64,000 bases of DNA from Ilyomonas sp965247435. GTDB lineage: Bacteria; Bacteroidota; Bacteroidia; Chitinophagales; Chitinophagaceae. Of this stretch, positions 52,572 to 62,146 are shown piece after piece (within the stretch, counting starts at the first letter, position 1; each line of letters starts with the position of its first letter). Under the pieces are notes generated by a model. The model did not search any database and was not told the origin of the DNA. It was given only the letters and a program-made list of their open reading frames with translations. The position numbers and the translations under genes were made by a program. Location of the stretch: NCBI GenBank assembly GCA_965247435.1, contig OZ252019.1, positions 2,294,001 through 2,358,000 on the forward strand, read 5' to 3'.

Positions 52572-52609
52572 CTCTTACAAGGTGTTTACGCAACACCTCA
52601 AAGTAAGAG
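52572..52609 (-). promoter_or_regulatory. Two-part hairpin upstream of the OmpA-like gene
   Basis: An inner stem AGGTGTT/AACACCT and an outer stem CTCTTAC/GTAAGAG are separated by small bulges, 59 bp before the start codon. It could be a leader structure or an operator; there is no T run placing it as a terminator. Confidence 0.3.
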
Positions 52610-52747
52610 ATAAAAAAGGTGCTGACCTTGCTAATTTATCAAAATAAAAACAATGCCTGCATAGCGGCAAAGTATCCGGGCAATAAAGCTTATACAACAA
52701 CTAATGCCTGCGCGCATTACACTTATTTAATTCCATAATTTCTTCTT

Positions 52748-53191
52748 ATGACCTTTGAGCCTTTACGGATAGACGAAGACCAGACCAAAGCAATCTATGC
52801 AAACGCGGATTGCCAGCAACTTTTTAAATCTTATCCTGCCTACTACTACAAAACCGGTTACCACCCGCCCTGGATCGGCTATTTGGTATTGCGGGATGGC
52901 ATTGTTGCAGGTGTTGGTGGTTTTACAGGACAACCAAGAGACGGCAAAGCAGAAATTGCTTATGGCACCTTTAAACAAAACGAAGGGCAAGGCATTGCAT
53001 CATTTGCCTGCCAGCGATTGATTGCTATAGCCAGGGCAACCGATCCTGCTGTTATAATAACGGCAAAGACAGCGCCCGAACCCAATGCTTCCAACAAAAT
53101 TTTGCAACGAAACGGATTTGTATTTAATGGCGTTGTACAGGACGAAGGCATTGGCGATGCGTGGGAGTGGGTGCTGGAAGCAAAACCGTAA
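52748..53191 (+). CDS. GNAT family N-acetyltransferase
   Basis: 147 residues. PPWIGYLVLRDGIVAGVGGF is the conserved central strand, KAEIAYGTFKQNEGQGIASF contains the acetyl-CoA loop (Q-x-x-G-x-[GA] as NEGQGIA), and ASNKILQRNGFVFNGVVQDE is the C-terminal RimJ/RimL-like signature. The acceptor may be a protein N terminus or a small molecule; it cannot be told. Cytosolic. Confidence 0.85.
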   Translation: MTFEPLRIDEDQTKAIYANADCQQLFKSYPAYYYKTGYHPPWIGYLVLRDGIVAGVGGFTGQPRDGKAEIAYGTFKQNEGQGIASFACQRLIAIARATDPAVIITAKTAPEPNASNKILQRNGFVFNGVVQDEGIGDAWEWVLEAKP

Positions 53192-53379
53192 AGCGCTTCG
53201 GCCCGGGCTGATTGGCGTTGTGCCATTAGCAGTTTCAACAAAATGCAGCAGGATTATAATGTGTTAAGAAAGCCTTTTATACCAATAATCGGTAAAGTAC
53301 AAATACTGAAGGGAAGAGAATACAGGAATGGATATAACCTTATATTTATGTATCCAATTATTTTTCGAAATGCCTGCGT

Positions 53380-55116
53380 ATGTTTACCCGTTTGTTTCAA
53401 AAATACCTGTCATACTTCTTCCTTTTTATTTTCCTGCTGCTGCTGGTATTGGATGTTTACATTGCCCGGCAGAACGAAATAAAGGAAAAGGATGCACAAA
53501 AATTTATAGATCACACTTACCAGGTTTTAAACGAAGGCGATAGCATCCTGTTGCTGACCAGGGATGTACAGAACAATGGCAGAGGTTTTGTGATCACCGG
53601 CGATTCTTCCTACATCACTGCTTTTAACAACGAAAAGGAAACGCTTTACGGGCATGTGCACAAGCTTATTGCGCTCTCCGGCAACAGCCCGTCCCAGCTT
53701 CTGCGCATACAATCGCTGCAAACGCTCATTGCAGAAAGATTGTATATTACCCAACAAAATATAAACCTCCGGATTAGAAAAGGAGCTATTCCGGCAGCGG
53801 AGTTTATAGCAAAGGGCGCCGGTAAAAAGAACATGGAGTACATTACGCAAACAATTGCTGCAATTGAGACCGAAGAAAACCGCCTGCTTATAATACGTAA
53901 AGAAAGAATTGAAGCCAGTATAAAAGCGCTGGAAAACGTATTTTATTTACTATCCGCACTTGCCCTGATAACAGGTGTTATGCAGTTTCTGCTGATCATT
54001 AAAAACAGGCGGCTGCAGTGGAAAGTGCTTGAACAGGCAACAGAAATTGAGAATAAAGCGAGACGGTTTGAAAAACTGCTGGAGAATAGTTTTGAAGGAA
54101 TTGTATTGCTCGATGAACATCTAAAATACATCTATAAAAGCAGGTATGCCGAAGAGTTGACCGGCTTTGCAATAGCAGAAAGAGATGCAGCATCCGGCAT
54201 AGAACAAATACATCCCGATGATAAATCTTCGTTTAGCGAAGTGTTAAGGGATGTGAGGCTGCATCCGGGCAAGAGCAGGGAAGTTTATTACCGTATTATG
54301 CATAAAAACGGGCACTACATCTGGCTGCAAAACTTTGTAACCAACCGGCTGAACGAACAGGATGTGGAAGCTATTGTTTTTAATTTCCGGGATGTAACAC
54401 TGAAAATGGAAATGGATCAGCAAAAAGATGTTTTTCTCAATATGGTAAGCCATGAATTAAAAACACCGGTAACCACTTTAAAAATACTAACCGCTATGCT
54501 GCAGGCGGAGCTGGAAACTACCAACGACCGGGCAAATCTTGCACATTTACAAAAGATGACAGGCCAGACCAACCGGCTTATAACCCTAATCAACGATCTC
54601 ATGGTTTTAAATAAAATGGGCAATACGCAGTTTTTTTATAAACACTCTTTTTTCGACTTTATACAACTGGTTACAAGCGCAACGGATGATGTACAGCGGA
54701 TAACAGCCTCTCACCGCATTCATTTATTTATAAAAAATGATGCTCCGGCGCTTGTTATTTTAGGAGACGAGGAGCGCATCAGGCAGGTACTCATTAATTT
54801 ACTGACCAACGCCGTTAAATACTCTCCCAATGCAAATGAAATTATCGTAAGCGTAACCGCACAAAACGAAGAGCTGGCCTGCGCTATAGAAGATTTTGGG
54901 ATAGGTATAGATGCTGAAGATAACACTAAAGTATTTGAACGTTTCTTCCGCTCGCAAAAGAGTATAAACAAACGCTTTCCGGGCTTAGGCATCGGTTTAT
55001 ATATTTCATCGGAGTTTATTAAAGCACACCGGGGCAGGATATGGGTGGAGAATAAAAAAGGAAATGGAACTATTTTCCGTTTTAGCCTGCCTTTACACGC
55101 ACCGGTGCTTACATAA
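53380..55116 (+). CDS. Sensor histidine kinase with CHASE3 and PAS domains
   Basis: 578 residues. Two membrane helices (about 11-29 and 187-207) flank a periplasmic CHASE3-type domain (QVLNEGDSILLLTRDVQNNG and RGFVITGDSSYI). A PAS domain (about 228-340) is followed by HisKA with the phospho-acceptor His358 in FLNMVSHELKTPV, then HATPase_c: NLLTNAVKYSPNANEI (N box), DFGIGID (G1) and GLGIGLYIS (G2). No response regulator gene is adjacent, so it is an orphan kinase. Confidence 0.92.
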   Translation: MFTRLFQKYLSYFFLFIFLLLLVLDVYIARQNEIKEKDAQKFIDHTYQVLNEGDSILLLTRDVQNNGRGFVITGDSSYITAFNNEKETLYGHVHKLIALSGNSPSQLLRIQSLQTLIAERLYITQQNINLRIRKGAIPAAEFIAKGAGKKNMEYITQTIAAIETEENRLLIIRKERIEASIKALENVFYLLSALALITGVMQFLLIIKNRRLQWKVLEQATEIENKARRFEKLLENSFEGIVLLDEHLKYIYKSRYAEELTGFAIAERDAASGIEQIHPDDKSSFSEVLRDVRLHPGKSREVYYRIMHKNGHYIWLQNFVTNRLNEQDVEAIVFNFRDVTLKMEMDQQKDVFLNMVSHELKTPVTTLKILTAMLQAELETTNDRANLAHLQKMTGQTNRLITLINDLMVLNKMGNTQFFYKHSFFDFIQLVTSATDDVQRITASHRIHLFIKNDAPALVILGDEERIRQVLINLLTNAVKYSPNANEIIVSVTAQNEELACAIEDFGIGIDAEDNTKVFERFFRSQKSINKRFPGLGIGLYISSEFIKAHRGRIWVENKKGNGTIFRFSLPLHAPVLT

Positions 55117-55554
55117 AACAAGTAAATATTTATGCAGGTATTGCACTGCTTTGCAATAAGGTTTATTTTTATTGCCCTGAATAGTCTGGCTAAACAACTG
55201 TTTGTAACGCTGATAAATAGAAAGCCCCGACAGATTTTCCATACTTCAAACTGTTGGCGCAGCGCTCCGAAACAAAAGATAAAGGCACCGCACCGTTCCT
55301 GCTTACTTATTTATAAGAATCAACAACGGGCAATACCCTTAAAACCTGTTTTATGATTGCTGTACCTCATTAATATTGCAACCGGCATCATAGCATACGA
55401 TACTTATAAAGCAGGTGAAATTGTTTAAAGCTATACTACAACCCTCCGGCACAAGTACAATCTATAGTTATTAAGCAGCTATATAAAACCCTTTCAATAT
55501 TTTAGGCTCCGCTACGTTTTTATAGTATATTGACTTACCTTTTAAAATTATCGC
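55117..55554. other. 438-bp intergenic region
   Basis: AT-rich, with one 74-codon frame (55132-55356) that shows no family pattern and is probably chance. A TACCTTTT box near 55537 may be the VanZ promoter. I see nothing else. Confidence 0.5.
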
Positions 55555-55989
55555 ATGAAAGCAGGTCTTACAGTAGCTCAGCGGGTTCTTATCGTATTGG
55601 TATGTTTTGCAGCAGCTATCGTTGGGTTCATGGTAAAGCTACCATCTGGCTTGCGCCACTTTGATAAGGAACTGCATACCGCATTTTACTTTCTGGCAGC
55701 CGCGCTTTTAAATGTGCTGTTTGCGAATACAAATTTTGTGCGGCATGTTATTATATTCGCTGCCCTTTATTTGTTCGGGATAGCAATAGAATACGGACAA
55801 GCTTACTCCAACCGGTTTTTTCGCACCCCGATACATGGACGCTTCGACCCCGAGGATGTTCAGGCAAATCTAAAAGGCCTGATCGCATTCTCGCTGCTTT
55901 GGCTTTTAATTACGGCTATTATCCTGATCTATAAAAAGGCTAATCCAAAAAACAAAGAAAATATTTCAACAATATCCAAGCCTGACTGA
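55555..55989 (+). CDS. VanZ-like membrane protein
   Basis: 144 residues with four hydrophobic helices. The family pattern is KLPSGLRHFDKELHTAFYFL (the D-K-x-x-H motif after helix 1), FGIAIEYGQAY (the E-x-x-Q motif) and FDPEDVQANLKG (D-x-x-x-N). VanZ itself lowers teicoplanin binding, but most homologues have unknown roles, so no resistance claim is made. Inner membrane. Confidence 0.83.
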   Translation: MKAGLTVAQRVLIVLVCFAAAIVGFMVKLPSGLRHFDKELHTAFYFLAAALLNVLFANTNFVRHVIIFAALYLFGIAIEYGQAYSNRFFRTPIHGRFDPEDVQANLKGLIAFSLLWLLITAIILIYKKANPKNKENISTISKPD

Positions 55990-56161
55990 GCTTAACTGCC
56001 CGTGATAATAAATGGCATACATCCAAGGCAACCCTTCCTGCCGTTTTTTAAAGTGCGTTGTGCTGCCACTTCCGGATAATAGTAAATGTACACCCTGATT
56101 TTTATTGTACATGCAACGCAGGCAAGGGATAAAGCATCTTACAGGAAACATATAAAATCCA

Positions 56162-56569
56162 ATGAAATATTGCGGTAATAAATGGATAGTTCTTCTTGTG
56201 CTAAGCATAACGGGATGCAAAAAAGATGTAAGCAGCAGCCGGCTGCAGCAAGCCCTTGCTGGTAAGTGGGAGCTATCGCAAACATCTTCTTTCATCAGCA
56301 CAACTAACTGGCCACCGGGCAATGGCAACACGATACAGTTTAATAATGACGGGCATTATACACAGGCGTTCAACAGAACTGATACTGCTTATGCTGTATC
56401 CGCTACCTACCGGACACAACAAGAAGACCACTGCACTATTAACCTCATTATGGATGTGGCTGCAAACGGCACGTATCCCAGTCATGCAAGTGTAAGCAAC
56501 GATACGTTGTATATGGACGCCGGCAATTGTATTGCCGATGGCGGCAGCAGCGTTTACCTGCGAAAATAA
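56162..56569 (+). CDS. Small lipocalin-like lipoprotein
   Basis: 135 residues. The N-terminal hydrophobic stretch ends at the lipobox LSITGC (Cys19), so it is a lipoprotein. QQALAGKWELSQTSSF resembles the G-x-W of lipocalins, and the rest is beta-rich (TIQFNNDGHYTQ, CTINLIMDV, VSNDTLYMD). Function unknown; small lipocalin-like lipoproteins of this kind are common in Bacteroidota. Confidence 0.7.
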   Translation: MKYCGNKWIVLLVLSITGCKKDVSSSRLQQALAGKWELSQTSSFISTTNWPPGNGNTIQFNNDGHYTQAFNRTDTAYAVSATYRTQQEDHCTINLIMDVAANGTYPSHASVSNDTLYMDAGNCIADGGSSVYLRK

Positions 56570-56581
56570 ATGCACTGCCAT

Positions 56582-57211
56582 TTATGGATAGGACGACGGC
56601 TGCGCAAAAAGTAAATCGTCTATATTGCTGACAGCGGTTTGTAATCTTCTTTCATAATCGCCGTTAATCTCCACCCATGGCACCGGCTGGTTAAGGAGCA
56701 GGTCTTTGTAAATATGATACAGTTCTATTCGTATCCGCTCATCAGGATACTCACGCAGTTCGTCTTTTACCCATGCGATATCAGGTTTGCAAAGGAGGTA
56801 AAGATCATATTTGCGGGCAACAATTTCGTCCAGTATAAAGGGGTGGCATTTGCCAAAAACATACTCGCACCAAACTTTCATCACGTACATATCAGTGTCA
56901 ATAAATAAGAGTTGCGGGTTGCTGGTGACAAGTGATGGGTTATTAGCTGCGGGTTGCGGGTTAGCCACTTGTTGTTCATAATTAGCCATAGACCGTTGTC
57001 CATTCACCATACAACTATCTTCCAATGCTAACTGTCCTTTTGCGATGGTAAGCAAATCTTCAAAAGTATAATTCGTACCATGTTGTAATAAATATTCCCG
57101 CGCGTATTCGCGGCACCAGGCGGTATGGTAATGCGCTGCAAGCCTGCTGCACAGCGTGCTTTTGCCGGTACTTTCCGGCCCGATGATTACAATCTTTTTA
57201 ATCTCTTGCAT
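56582..57211 (-). CDS. NadR-type nicotinamide riboside kinase (AAA ATPase) with an in-frame insertion
   Basis: 209 residues. P-loop GPESTGKST (11-19), then EYAREYL, LLFIDTDMYVMKVWCEYVFG with the T-D metal site, LLCKPDIAWVKDELREYPDE. This is the kinase half of NadR, which phosphorylates nicotinamide riboside to NMN. Residues about 68-99 (NGQRSMANYEQQ, NPQPAANNPSL) are an insertion absent from the family; its DNA is repetitive. It overlaps pnuC by 14 bp: transport and kinase form an operon. Confidence 0.85.
   Translation of the reverse strand: MQEIKKIVIIGPESTGKSTLCSRLAAHYHTAWCREYAREYLLQHGTNYTFEDLLTIAKGQLALEDSCMVNGQRSMANYEQQVANPQPAANNPSLVTSNPQLLFIDTDMYVMKVWCEYVFGKCHPFILDEIVARKYDLYLLCKPDIAWVKDELREYPDERIRIELYHIYKDLLLNQPVPWVEINGDYERRLQTAVSNIDDLLFAQPSSYP
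56915..57010 (-). repeat. Low-complexity insertion inside the NadR-like gene
   Basis: About 96 bp, in frame. On the plus strand GTTGCGGGTT occurs twice (56911-56920 and 56953-56962), and ACAAGTG/CACTTGT appear as an inverted pair. The stretch resembles intergenic simple repeats rather than coding sequence. Confidence 0.55.
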
Positions 57212-57866
57212 ACACCATTGCTCCTGTTTTTTGCGCCCGTACTTTTTGCATCCACGATATCAAACCCATTACCGCCAGCACCAGCAAAATAATATACTGC
57301 AAAGAAGTGAACACGTAACCTTTAATAAAGTATAAAGGTATCGAGGCAATATTAGTCGCTATCCACCACCACCAGCTTTCCACTTTCTTTTTAGCCATCA
57401 GCCACATGCCGGTGTAGGCGCTTGCAGAAGCAAATGCATCGGCATAAGGAATAGTATTGGCGTAAAACACATGCTTCAGATACACCAGTGCAGCATAAAT
57501 TCCGATATAAAAAACTCCAAAAAACAAGAGCTGCTGCAGCCATTCTTTTTTATTGCTGAAGGTTATGTGCAGCGTCTTTTCCTGCCGCTCGTTTTTCTTT
57601 GCCCACAATATCCAGCCGTAAATACTCATGATGGTATAATACAGGTTTACGCTGGCCTCGCCAAACAAGCTGCCCTTTAGACTGATATATACAAAGATGA
57701 CCGTATTGATGAGGCCGACCGGATATACCAGAATGTTTTCTTTGCGCGAAAACCAAACACTAACAATGCCGGCGATTACACCGATAAACTCTAAAAATCT
57801 GGTATTCTTCAGGTTGCTGATAAATTCCTGTGCCATTTGCTGCATTGCCATAAAGTGAAGATACAT
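57198..57866 (-). CDS. pnuC: Nicotinamide riboside transporter PnuC
   Basis: 223 residues from the ATG at 57866; alternatives are ATGs at 57944, 57851, 57845 and 57836, and the family core begins only around NTRFLEFIGVIAGIVSVWFS, so the precise start is open. Seven hydrophobic helices, with ENILVYPVGLINTVIFVYIS, SVNLYYTIMSIYGWILW and WWWIATNIASIPLYFIKGYV as PnuC signatures. It imports nicotinamide riboside, which the downstream kinase traps as NMN. Confidence 0.9.
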   Translation of the reverse strand: MYLHFMAMQQMAQEFISNLKNTRFLEFIGVIAGIVSVWFSRKENILVYPVGLINTVIFVYISLKGSLFGEASVNLYYTIMSIYGWILWAKKNERQEKTLHITFSNKKEWLQQLLFFGVFYIGIYAALVYLKHVFYANTIPYADAFASASAYTGMWLMAKKKVESWWWWIATNIASIPLYFIKGYVFTSLQYIILLVLAVMGLISWMQKVRAQKTGAMVYARD

Positions 57867-58075
57867 GCGGCAGAAAATAAATGCGCTGATTTTGAATGGC
57901 TGATTGAAAAAAGTGGTTGTAACAGAAGGTTGCGAACTTTTCAAAAATTTAATACCTTACCTGCTGAAACGATATAAACATAATTTTCACCTGCCGGTAA
58001 AAAGAATCACCTTTAAAAAGTAAAGAAATCTCTTGCAGTAATTGTACTTTTAGTTTCCTTAAACTATTGCTGTAT

Positions 58076-59386
58076 ATGAATAAACTATCCGGGAGCGATC
58101 TGCAGGAGTTGGTTATTGCCGGGCTTATCACTCCGGAACAGGCAACAGACATTGAAGCCTACTACGGGCAAAAGCAAAGCAGGCACGCCACTAACCGGCT
58201 CCATATTATTTTTGGAGTTTTAGGCGCACTGCTCGTAAGTCTTGCCGTCATTCTTTTTATTGCACACAACTGGGATGAGTTTAACCTGCTTACCAAAACA
58301 ATCATTGGTTTTTTACCCCTGATTACCGGGCAGTTATTATGCGCCTATACCCTGCTTGCCAAAAAAGAAAGCAATGTGTGGCAGGAAGCATCAGCTATCG
58401 TTTTATTTTTTGCGGTTGCCGCTACTATTTCCCTTATCAGCCAGGTCTATCATATTGACGGCACCATGGGCAGCTTCCTGATGGCCTGGCTGCTGCTAAC
58501 CTTCCCGCTGGTATATATCATGCGGTCGTTTGCGGTTGTTCTGTTATCCTTATCGGTTGCAACCTGGTACGCTATGGAAGTTGGCTATTTCGTTTACAGC
58601 AACCGGGAAATCCCCTGGCTCTACCTCGTTATCCTCCTATTGCTGGCGCCTGTATATTACCAATACTACCGGCAAAACAAGTACAGCAATCTTATCCGTT
58701 TAGCCGACTGTTTCCTGTTTGTATCCGCAGCCATTTGCCTGGGCAGCTTTGAAGGATCAAATTATCTGAATGAGAAAATGATGATGACCGGTTACATCGC
58801 GTTGTTTACCCTATGCTACGGTTTAAGCAAATGGAAAGAACCGGCTGCGGGTACAACTGCATTTACCAATCCGCTCCGGCGGCTGAGTACGCTGTCTATA
58901 CTGATTCTGCTGATGATCTGGAGCTTCGATAACATGTGGAATAATTTTTCTGCAACGAGGGAAGCAGCGACGTTTATTTCTCCCTACCTGTGCATCACTT
59001 TCCTGCTGTTGATCGGGTGCGCCGTATTACTAATACGGCAACTACGGAGTAATATAGAAGACACCGATCCTATTGAGCTGTCGCTGTATGTATTTATTAT
59101 AGCATTAATCATTGGTACAAAAAGTATTGTTACGAGCACATTGCTGCTCAATATCTGGTTGTTGCTCATCGCGCTATGGTACATCCGGAAAGGAAACCGG
59201 CAGGAGCATTTCGGACTACTGAATTTTGGATTAGTTATTATTGCAACGCTGGCTGTTGTCCGTTTTTTTGATGACGATATTCCATTTATATGGCGGGGAT
59301 TTTTCTTCCTCATCACCGGTGCCGGCTTCTTTGCTGCCAATTACGGGCTCCTACAGAAAAAGAAAAAATTGAACCATGAACTATAA
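58076..59386 (+). CDS. DUF2157 family membrane protein
   Basis: 436 residues from the ATG at 58076; a TTG three codons upstream is in frame. The cytoplasmic N terminus LQELVIAGLITPEQATDIEA is the DUF2157 opening, followed by about twelve membrane helices, the first at about 46-65 (GVLGALLVSLAVILFIAHNW). Function unknown. It overlaps the next gene by 11 bp; DUF2157 and GDYXXLXY genes are a recurring pair. Confidence 0.85.
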   Translation: MNKLSGSDLQELVIAGLITPEQATDIEAYYGQKQSRHATNRLHIIFGVLGALLVSLAVILFIAHNWDEFNLLTKTIIGFLPLITGQLLCAYTLLAKKESNVWQEASAIVLFFAVAATISLISQVYHIDGTMGSFLMAWLLLTFPLVYIMRSFAVVLLSLSVATWYAMEVGYFVYSNREIPWLYLVILLLLAPVYYQYYRQNKYSNLIRLADCFLFVSAAICLGSFEGSNYLNEKMMMTGYIALFTLCYGLSKWKEPAAGTTAFTNPLRRLSTLSILILLMIWSFDNMWNNFSATREAATFISPYLCITFLLLIGCAVLLIRQLRSNIEDTDPIELSLYVFIIALIIGTKSIVTSTLLLNIWLLLIALWYIRKGNRQEHFGLLNFGLVIIATLAVVRFFDDDIPFIWRGFFFLITGAGFFAANYGLLQKKKKLNHEL

Positions 59387-59942
59387 AACTCCTTTCCTTG
59401 CTGCCGTTCTGTTGATCGTACTGGCGATAGCGCAATGGCTGTTTATGGGCAATATGATTTACAGCCGCGAAAAAATTTTGAATACCGGCAAATCTTTCCG
59501 CTTCAGAACAGAACCGATAGATCCTTCCGATCCATTCCGCGGAAAGTATATCATGCTCAACTTCAGGGAAAATACTTTTACCACCAACAAACCGGAAACT
59601 TATAGTTATGGAGAAGACATCTACGTGCAAATAGAAAATAAAAATAATTTCGCCGTTGTAAAAGCGGTGAGTAAAACAAAGCCGGCAAGCGGTGATTTTG
59701 TAAAAGCAAAATGTAGCTATGCCAGCACCGGCAGCGGCAGTACAACCGTGCATATCATGTATCCTTTTGATAAATATTATATGGAGGAATATAAAGCGAC
59801 CAAAGCAGAAGAGTTGTACCGGGAGGCTAACCGTGACAGTCTTAGAAATGTATATGCGCTGGTAAAAGTAGCCGATGGCACTGCCGTAATAGAAAACATT
59901 TTTGTAAACGACACCGCGTTAAACATCATTTTAAATAAATAA
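59376..59942 (+). CDS. GDYXXLXY domain protein
   Basis: 188 residues. One N-terminal membrane helix (about 6-24) and then DPSDPFRGKYIMLNF, the defining motif of the family (normally GDYxxLxY). The soluble part probably faces the periplasm. Function unknown; translation is coupled to the DUF2157 gene upstream, so the two likely act together in the membrane. Confidence 0.83.
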   Translation: MNYKTPFLAAVLLIVLAIAQWLFMGNMIYSREKILNTGKSFRFRTEPIDPSDPFRGKYIMLNFRENTFTTNKPETYSYGEDIYVQIENKNNFAVVKAVSKTKPASGDFVKAKCSYASTGSGSTTVHIMYPFDKYYMEEYKATKAEELYREANRDSLRNVYALVKVADGTAVIENIFVNDTALNIILNK

Positions 59943-59958
59943 AAATTTTGTCCTCCAC

Positions 59959-61029
59959 ATGCTTACTGTTATCAAAACCGCACTTGTTGGCTTTGGCATT
60001 TCTGCCAAAGTGTTTCATGCTCCTTTTTTAAAGGCCTCGCCGTACTACGCTGTTACCGTTGTGATGGAGCGCCACAAGGAAGAATCGAAAGCGATATTTC
60101 CGGATGCCACCATTGTGAGAAACATAGAAGCGTTGCTTGATACAAACGTTGATCTCGTGGTAATTACTACACCCAATGATACACATTACCCGTATGCCAA
60201 ACAATGCCTGCTGGCCGGTAAGCATGTGGTGGTAGAAAAGCCTTTTACCATTAAAAGTGAAGAAGCGCTGGAGCTGGCAGAATTAGCTAAACAGCAAAAC
60301 AAAATACTGGCGGTATATCACAACCGGCGGTATGTGTCGGATTACCTGACCATCAAAGAAATACTGGACAGGAACCTGTTGGGCCGTGTGCATACTTACG
60401 ACGCGCATTACAACCGTTACCGCGCCGAAGCGAGGCCGCAGGCATGGCGCGAGCAGCCGGAGCCGGGCAGTGGTATTTTGTACGATTTAGGAGCGCACCT
60501 GATAGACCAGGCTTTGAGCTTGTTTGATTTGCCAACAGCTATAACAGCCGATGTGCGTATGCAGCGCCCGCACGCGAGAACAGATGACTGTTTTACAGTA
60601 ATATTGGATTATGGTTATCTGCAGGTTACTTTAAAAAGCGGTATGCTGGTGCGCGAGCCCGGCCCCCGCTACATGATACATGGAGACCAAGGTTCTTTTA
60701 TAAAAAGCGGCGAAGACCCGCAGGAAGCGAAGCTGCGCGCCGGCGAAGCGCCTTCCGAAACACTTGGCAGGGAGCCGGAAGCTTTGTTTGGCTTGCTGCA
60801 TACAGCAACAGAAGGCGGAATAATAAAGCAAACCGTACCGTCACAAACCGGTAATTATGGTTTGTTTTACGAAGATTTGTATCATACGATCAGTAATGGG
60901 ACTGCGTTTACAATAACGCCGCTGCAGGCGTATAATGTGATTAAAATAATTGAGCTGGCGAATGAAAGCAGCAAGTCAAAATGCACTTTGCAGTGTGAAG
61001 GCCTGGTTAACGATTATGATTTAGCTTAA
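59959..61029 (+). CDS. Gfo/Idh/MocA family oxidoreductase
   Basis: 356 residues. KTALVGFGISAKVFHAPFLK (Rossmann loop), VVVEKPFTIKSEEALELAEL (E-K-P) and GSGILYDLGAHLIDQALSLF (catalytic D-x-G-x-H-x-x-D) assign it to the YvaA/YdgJ-like branch of NAD(P)-dependent scyllo-inositol/sugar dehydrogenases. The starting motif AKVFHAPFL is typical of that branch. Substrate not provable. Cytosolic. Confidence 0.87.
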   Translation: MLTVIKTALVGFGISAKVFHAPFLKASPYYAVTVVMERHKEESKAIFPDATIVRNIEALLDTNVDLVVITTPNDTHYPYAKQCLLAGKHVVVEKPFTIKSEEALELAELAKQQNKILAVYHNRRYVSDYLTIKEILDRNLLGRVHTYDAHYNRYRAEARPQAWREQPEPGSGILYDLGAHLIDQALSLFDLPTAITADVRMQRPHARTDDCFTVILDYGYLQVTLKSGMLVREPGPRYMIHGDQGSFIKSGEDPQEAKLRAGEAPSETLGREPEALFGLLHTATEGGIIKQTVPSQTGNYGLFYEDLYHTISNGTAFTITPLQAYNVIKIIELANESSKSKCTLQCEGLVNDYDLA

Positions 61030-61061
61030 AATTTTAAGTATTGAATTAGCAGGGTTCCACT

Positions 61062-62108
61062 TTATCCGTTGGCCATCTTACCCGAGGTATAAGCTGTAAG
61101 CAACCTCAGCAGCTTCAACTGGTTTAATGTCCTGTCCCTGTTCTGTGCTGCATAACTTACTTTGTAATAGATATTGCTGTTAAGATAATCTGTAAAAAAA
61201 CGGAGCGTCTGCATATACACCATTGCGAGGCCGGCATAGTGAATGTCTCCTTTTTCTTGAGGCGTCAGCAAATTCTGCATCGCATCGGTATAGCCTTTTA
61301 TAATGGCATCATAAAAATCGGTCCGTATCTCCAGCTCTTCTGTATTTGCAGCGTCTTCGGGCAGGTTAGGCACCATCGAGCGGATCATATCGCCAAGGTC
61401 GGAGAAGAAAAGTCCCGGCTGTGTCGTATCAAGATCAACCGGACTTATGATTGTATTGGTGTTTGCATCAAACGAAATATTAGAGATCTTGCAATCGTGG
61501 TGCATGATGTGCAATGGATAAGCCCTTTTATTCGCACAAATTTTATTATACCAGTCCACTAAATAATTATTGCTTTCGATTATATTAATGATCGTCACTT
61601 CCTTTTCCAGCAAAGCAGCCGGCGCATTTGCCATGGCCGTTTTAAATTGCCCGTACCGCATCTGCAAATCGTGAAAGCGAGGCAACACCGTTTGAACATC
61701 GGCTATATTAAGCGTATGTAACGCTGCAGTAAAAAGGCCAAAACAACGCGCAACTTCGTAAGCCTCTCCCGCCGTGCCGGCTACCGGCGGGCTAAACGTG
61801 TTTTGCAAATATTCAAAGCAGCGCCAGGCTTCCTCCTTATATTCATACAACAATTCTTTGTTTGCCGCTGGTATAAGCGCCGGTAAACGGAAAGCGCTGT
61901 GCATTGCTAAGTGTTGCTCTATAACGCTGTAATTCTGTTGGAGAATAATGGGAACAGTAAAGATGCCGGTGTTTATCTGTTGCAGGAAGTACTGACTTCC
62001 GTTCTTAAGTGTTACACAATAACTATGGTTGATAAGACCCGCTTGCAGCGGTGTGATTACTTCATAATCAGTAAGGAGAAAGGCTTGTAAAACAGCTTCG
62101 CTAATCAT
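61062..62108 (-). CDS. APH-fold phosphotransferase, possibly N-acetylhexosamine kinase-like
   Basis: 348 residues. The catalytic loop HIMHHDCKISNISFD (HD-x(4)-N) and the metal-binding VDLDTTQPGLFFSDLGDMIR are the aminoglycoside-phosphotransferase-family signature. The opening GLINHSYCVTLKNGSQYFLQ followed by QINTGIFT matches the branch that includes N-acetylhexosamine and homoserine kinases, so a sugar kinase is likelier than an antibiotic enzyme. Cytosolic. Convergent with the oxidoreductase gene. Confidence 0.83.
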   Translation of the reverse strand: MISEAVLQAFLLTDYEVITPLQAGLINHSYCVTLKNGSQYFLQQINTGIFTVPIILQQNYSVIEQHLAMHSAFRLPALIPAANKELLYEYKEEAWRCFEYLQNTFSPPVAGTAGEAYEVARCFGLFTAALHTLNIADVQTVLPRFHDLQMRYGQFKTAMANAPAALLEKEVTIINIIESNNYLVDWYNKICANKRAYPLHIMHHDCKISNISFDANTNTIISPVDLDTTQPGLFFSDLGDMIRSMVPNLPEDAANTEELEIRTDFYDAIIKGYTDAMQNLLTPQEKGDIHYAGLAMVYMQTLRFFTDYLNSNIYYKVSYAAQNRDRTLNQLKLLRLLTAYTSGKMANG

Positions 62109-62146
62109 TATCCAAAAATAGACTGCGGAGGCATTAGCAGATGAAA

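Noticed and set aside
55132..55356. 74-codon ORF after the histidine kinase
   Set aside because: No signal peptide, domain or composition typical of coding sequence; surrounded by AT-rich non-coding DNA.
55555..55989. Glycopeptide resistance gene vanZ
   Set aside because: Only the general VanZ-like fold is present and no vanHAX genes are nearby.
61062..62108. Aminoglycoside resistance phosphotransferase
   Set aside because: The N-terminal pattern fits sugar or amino-acid kinases of the same fold better than resistance enzymes.
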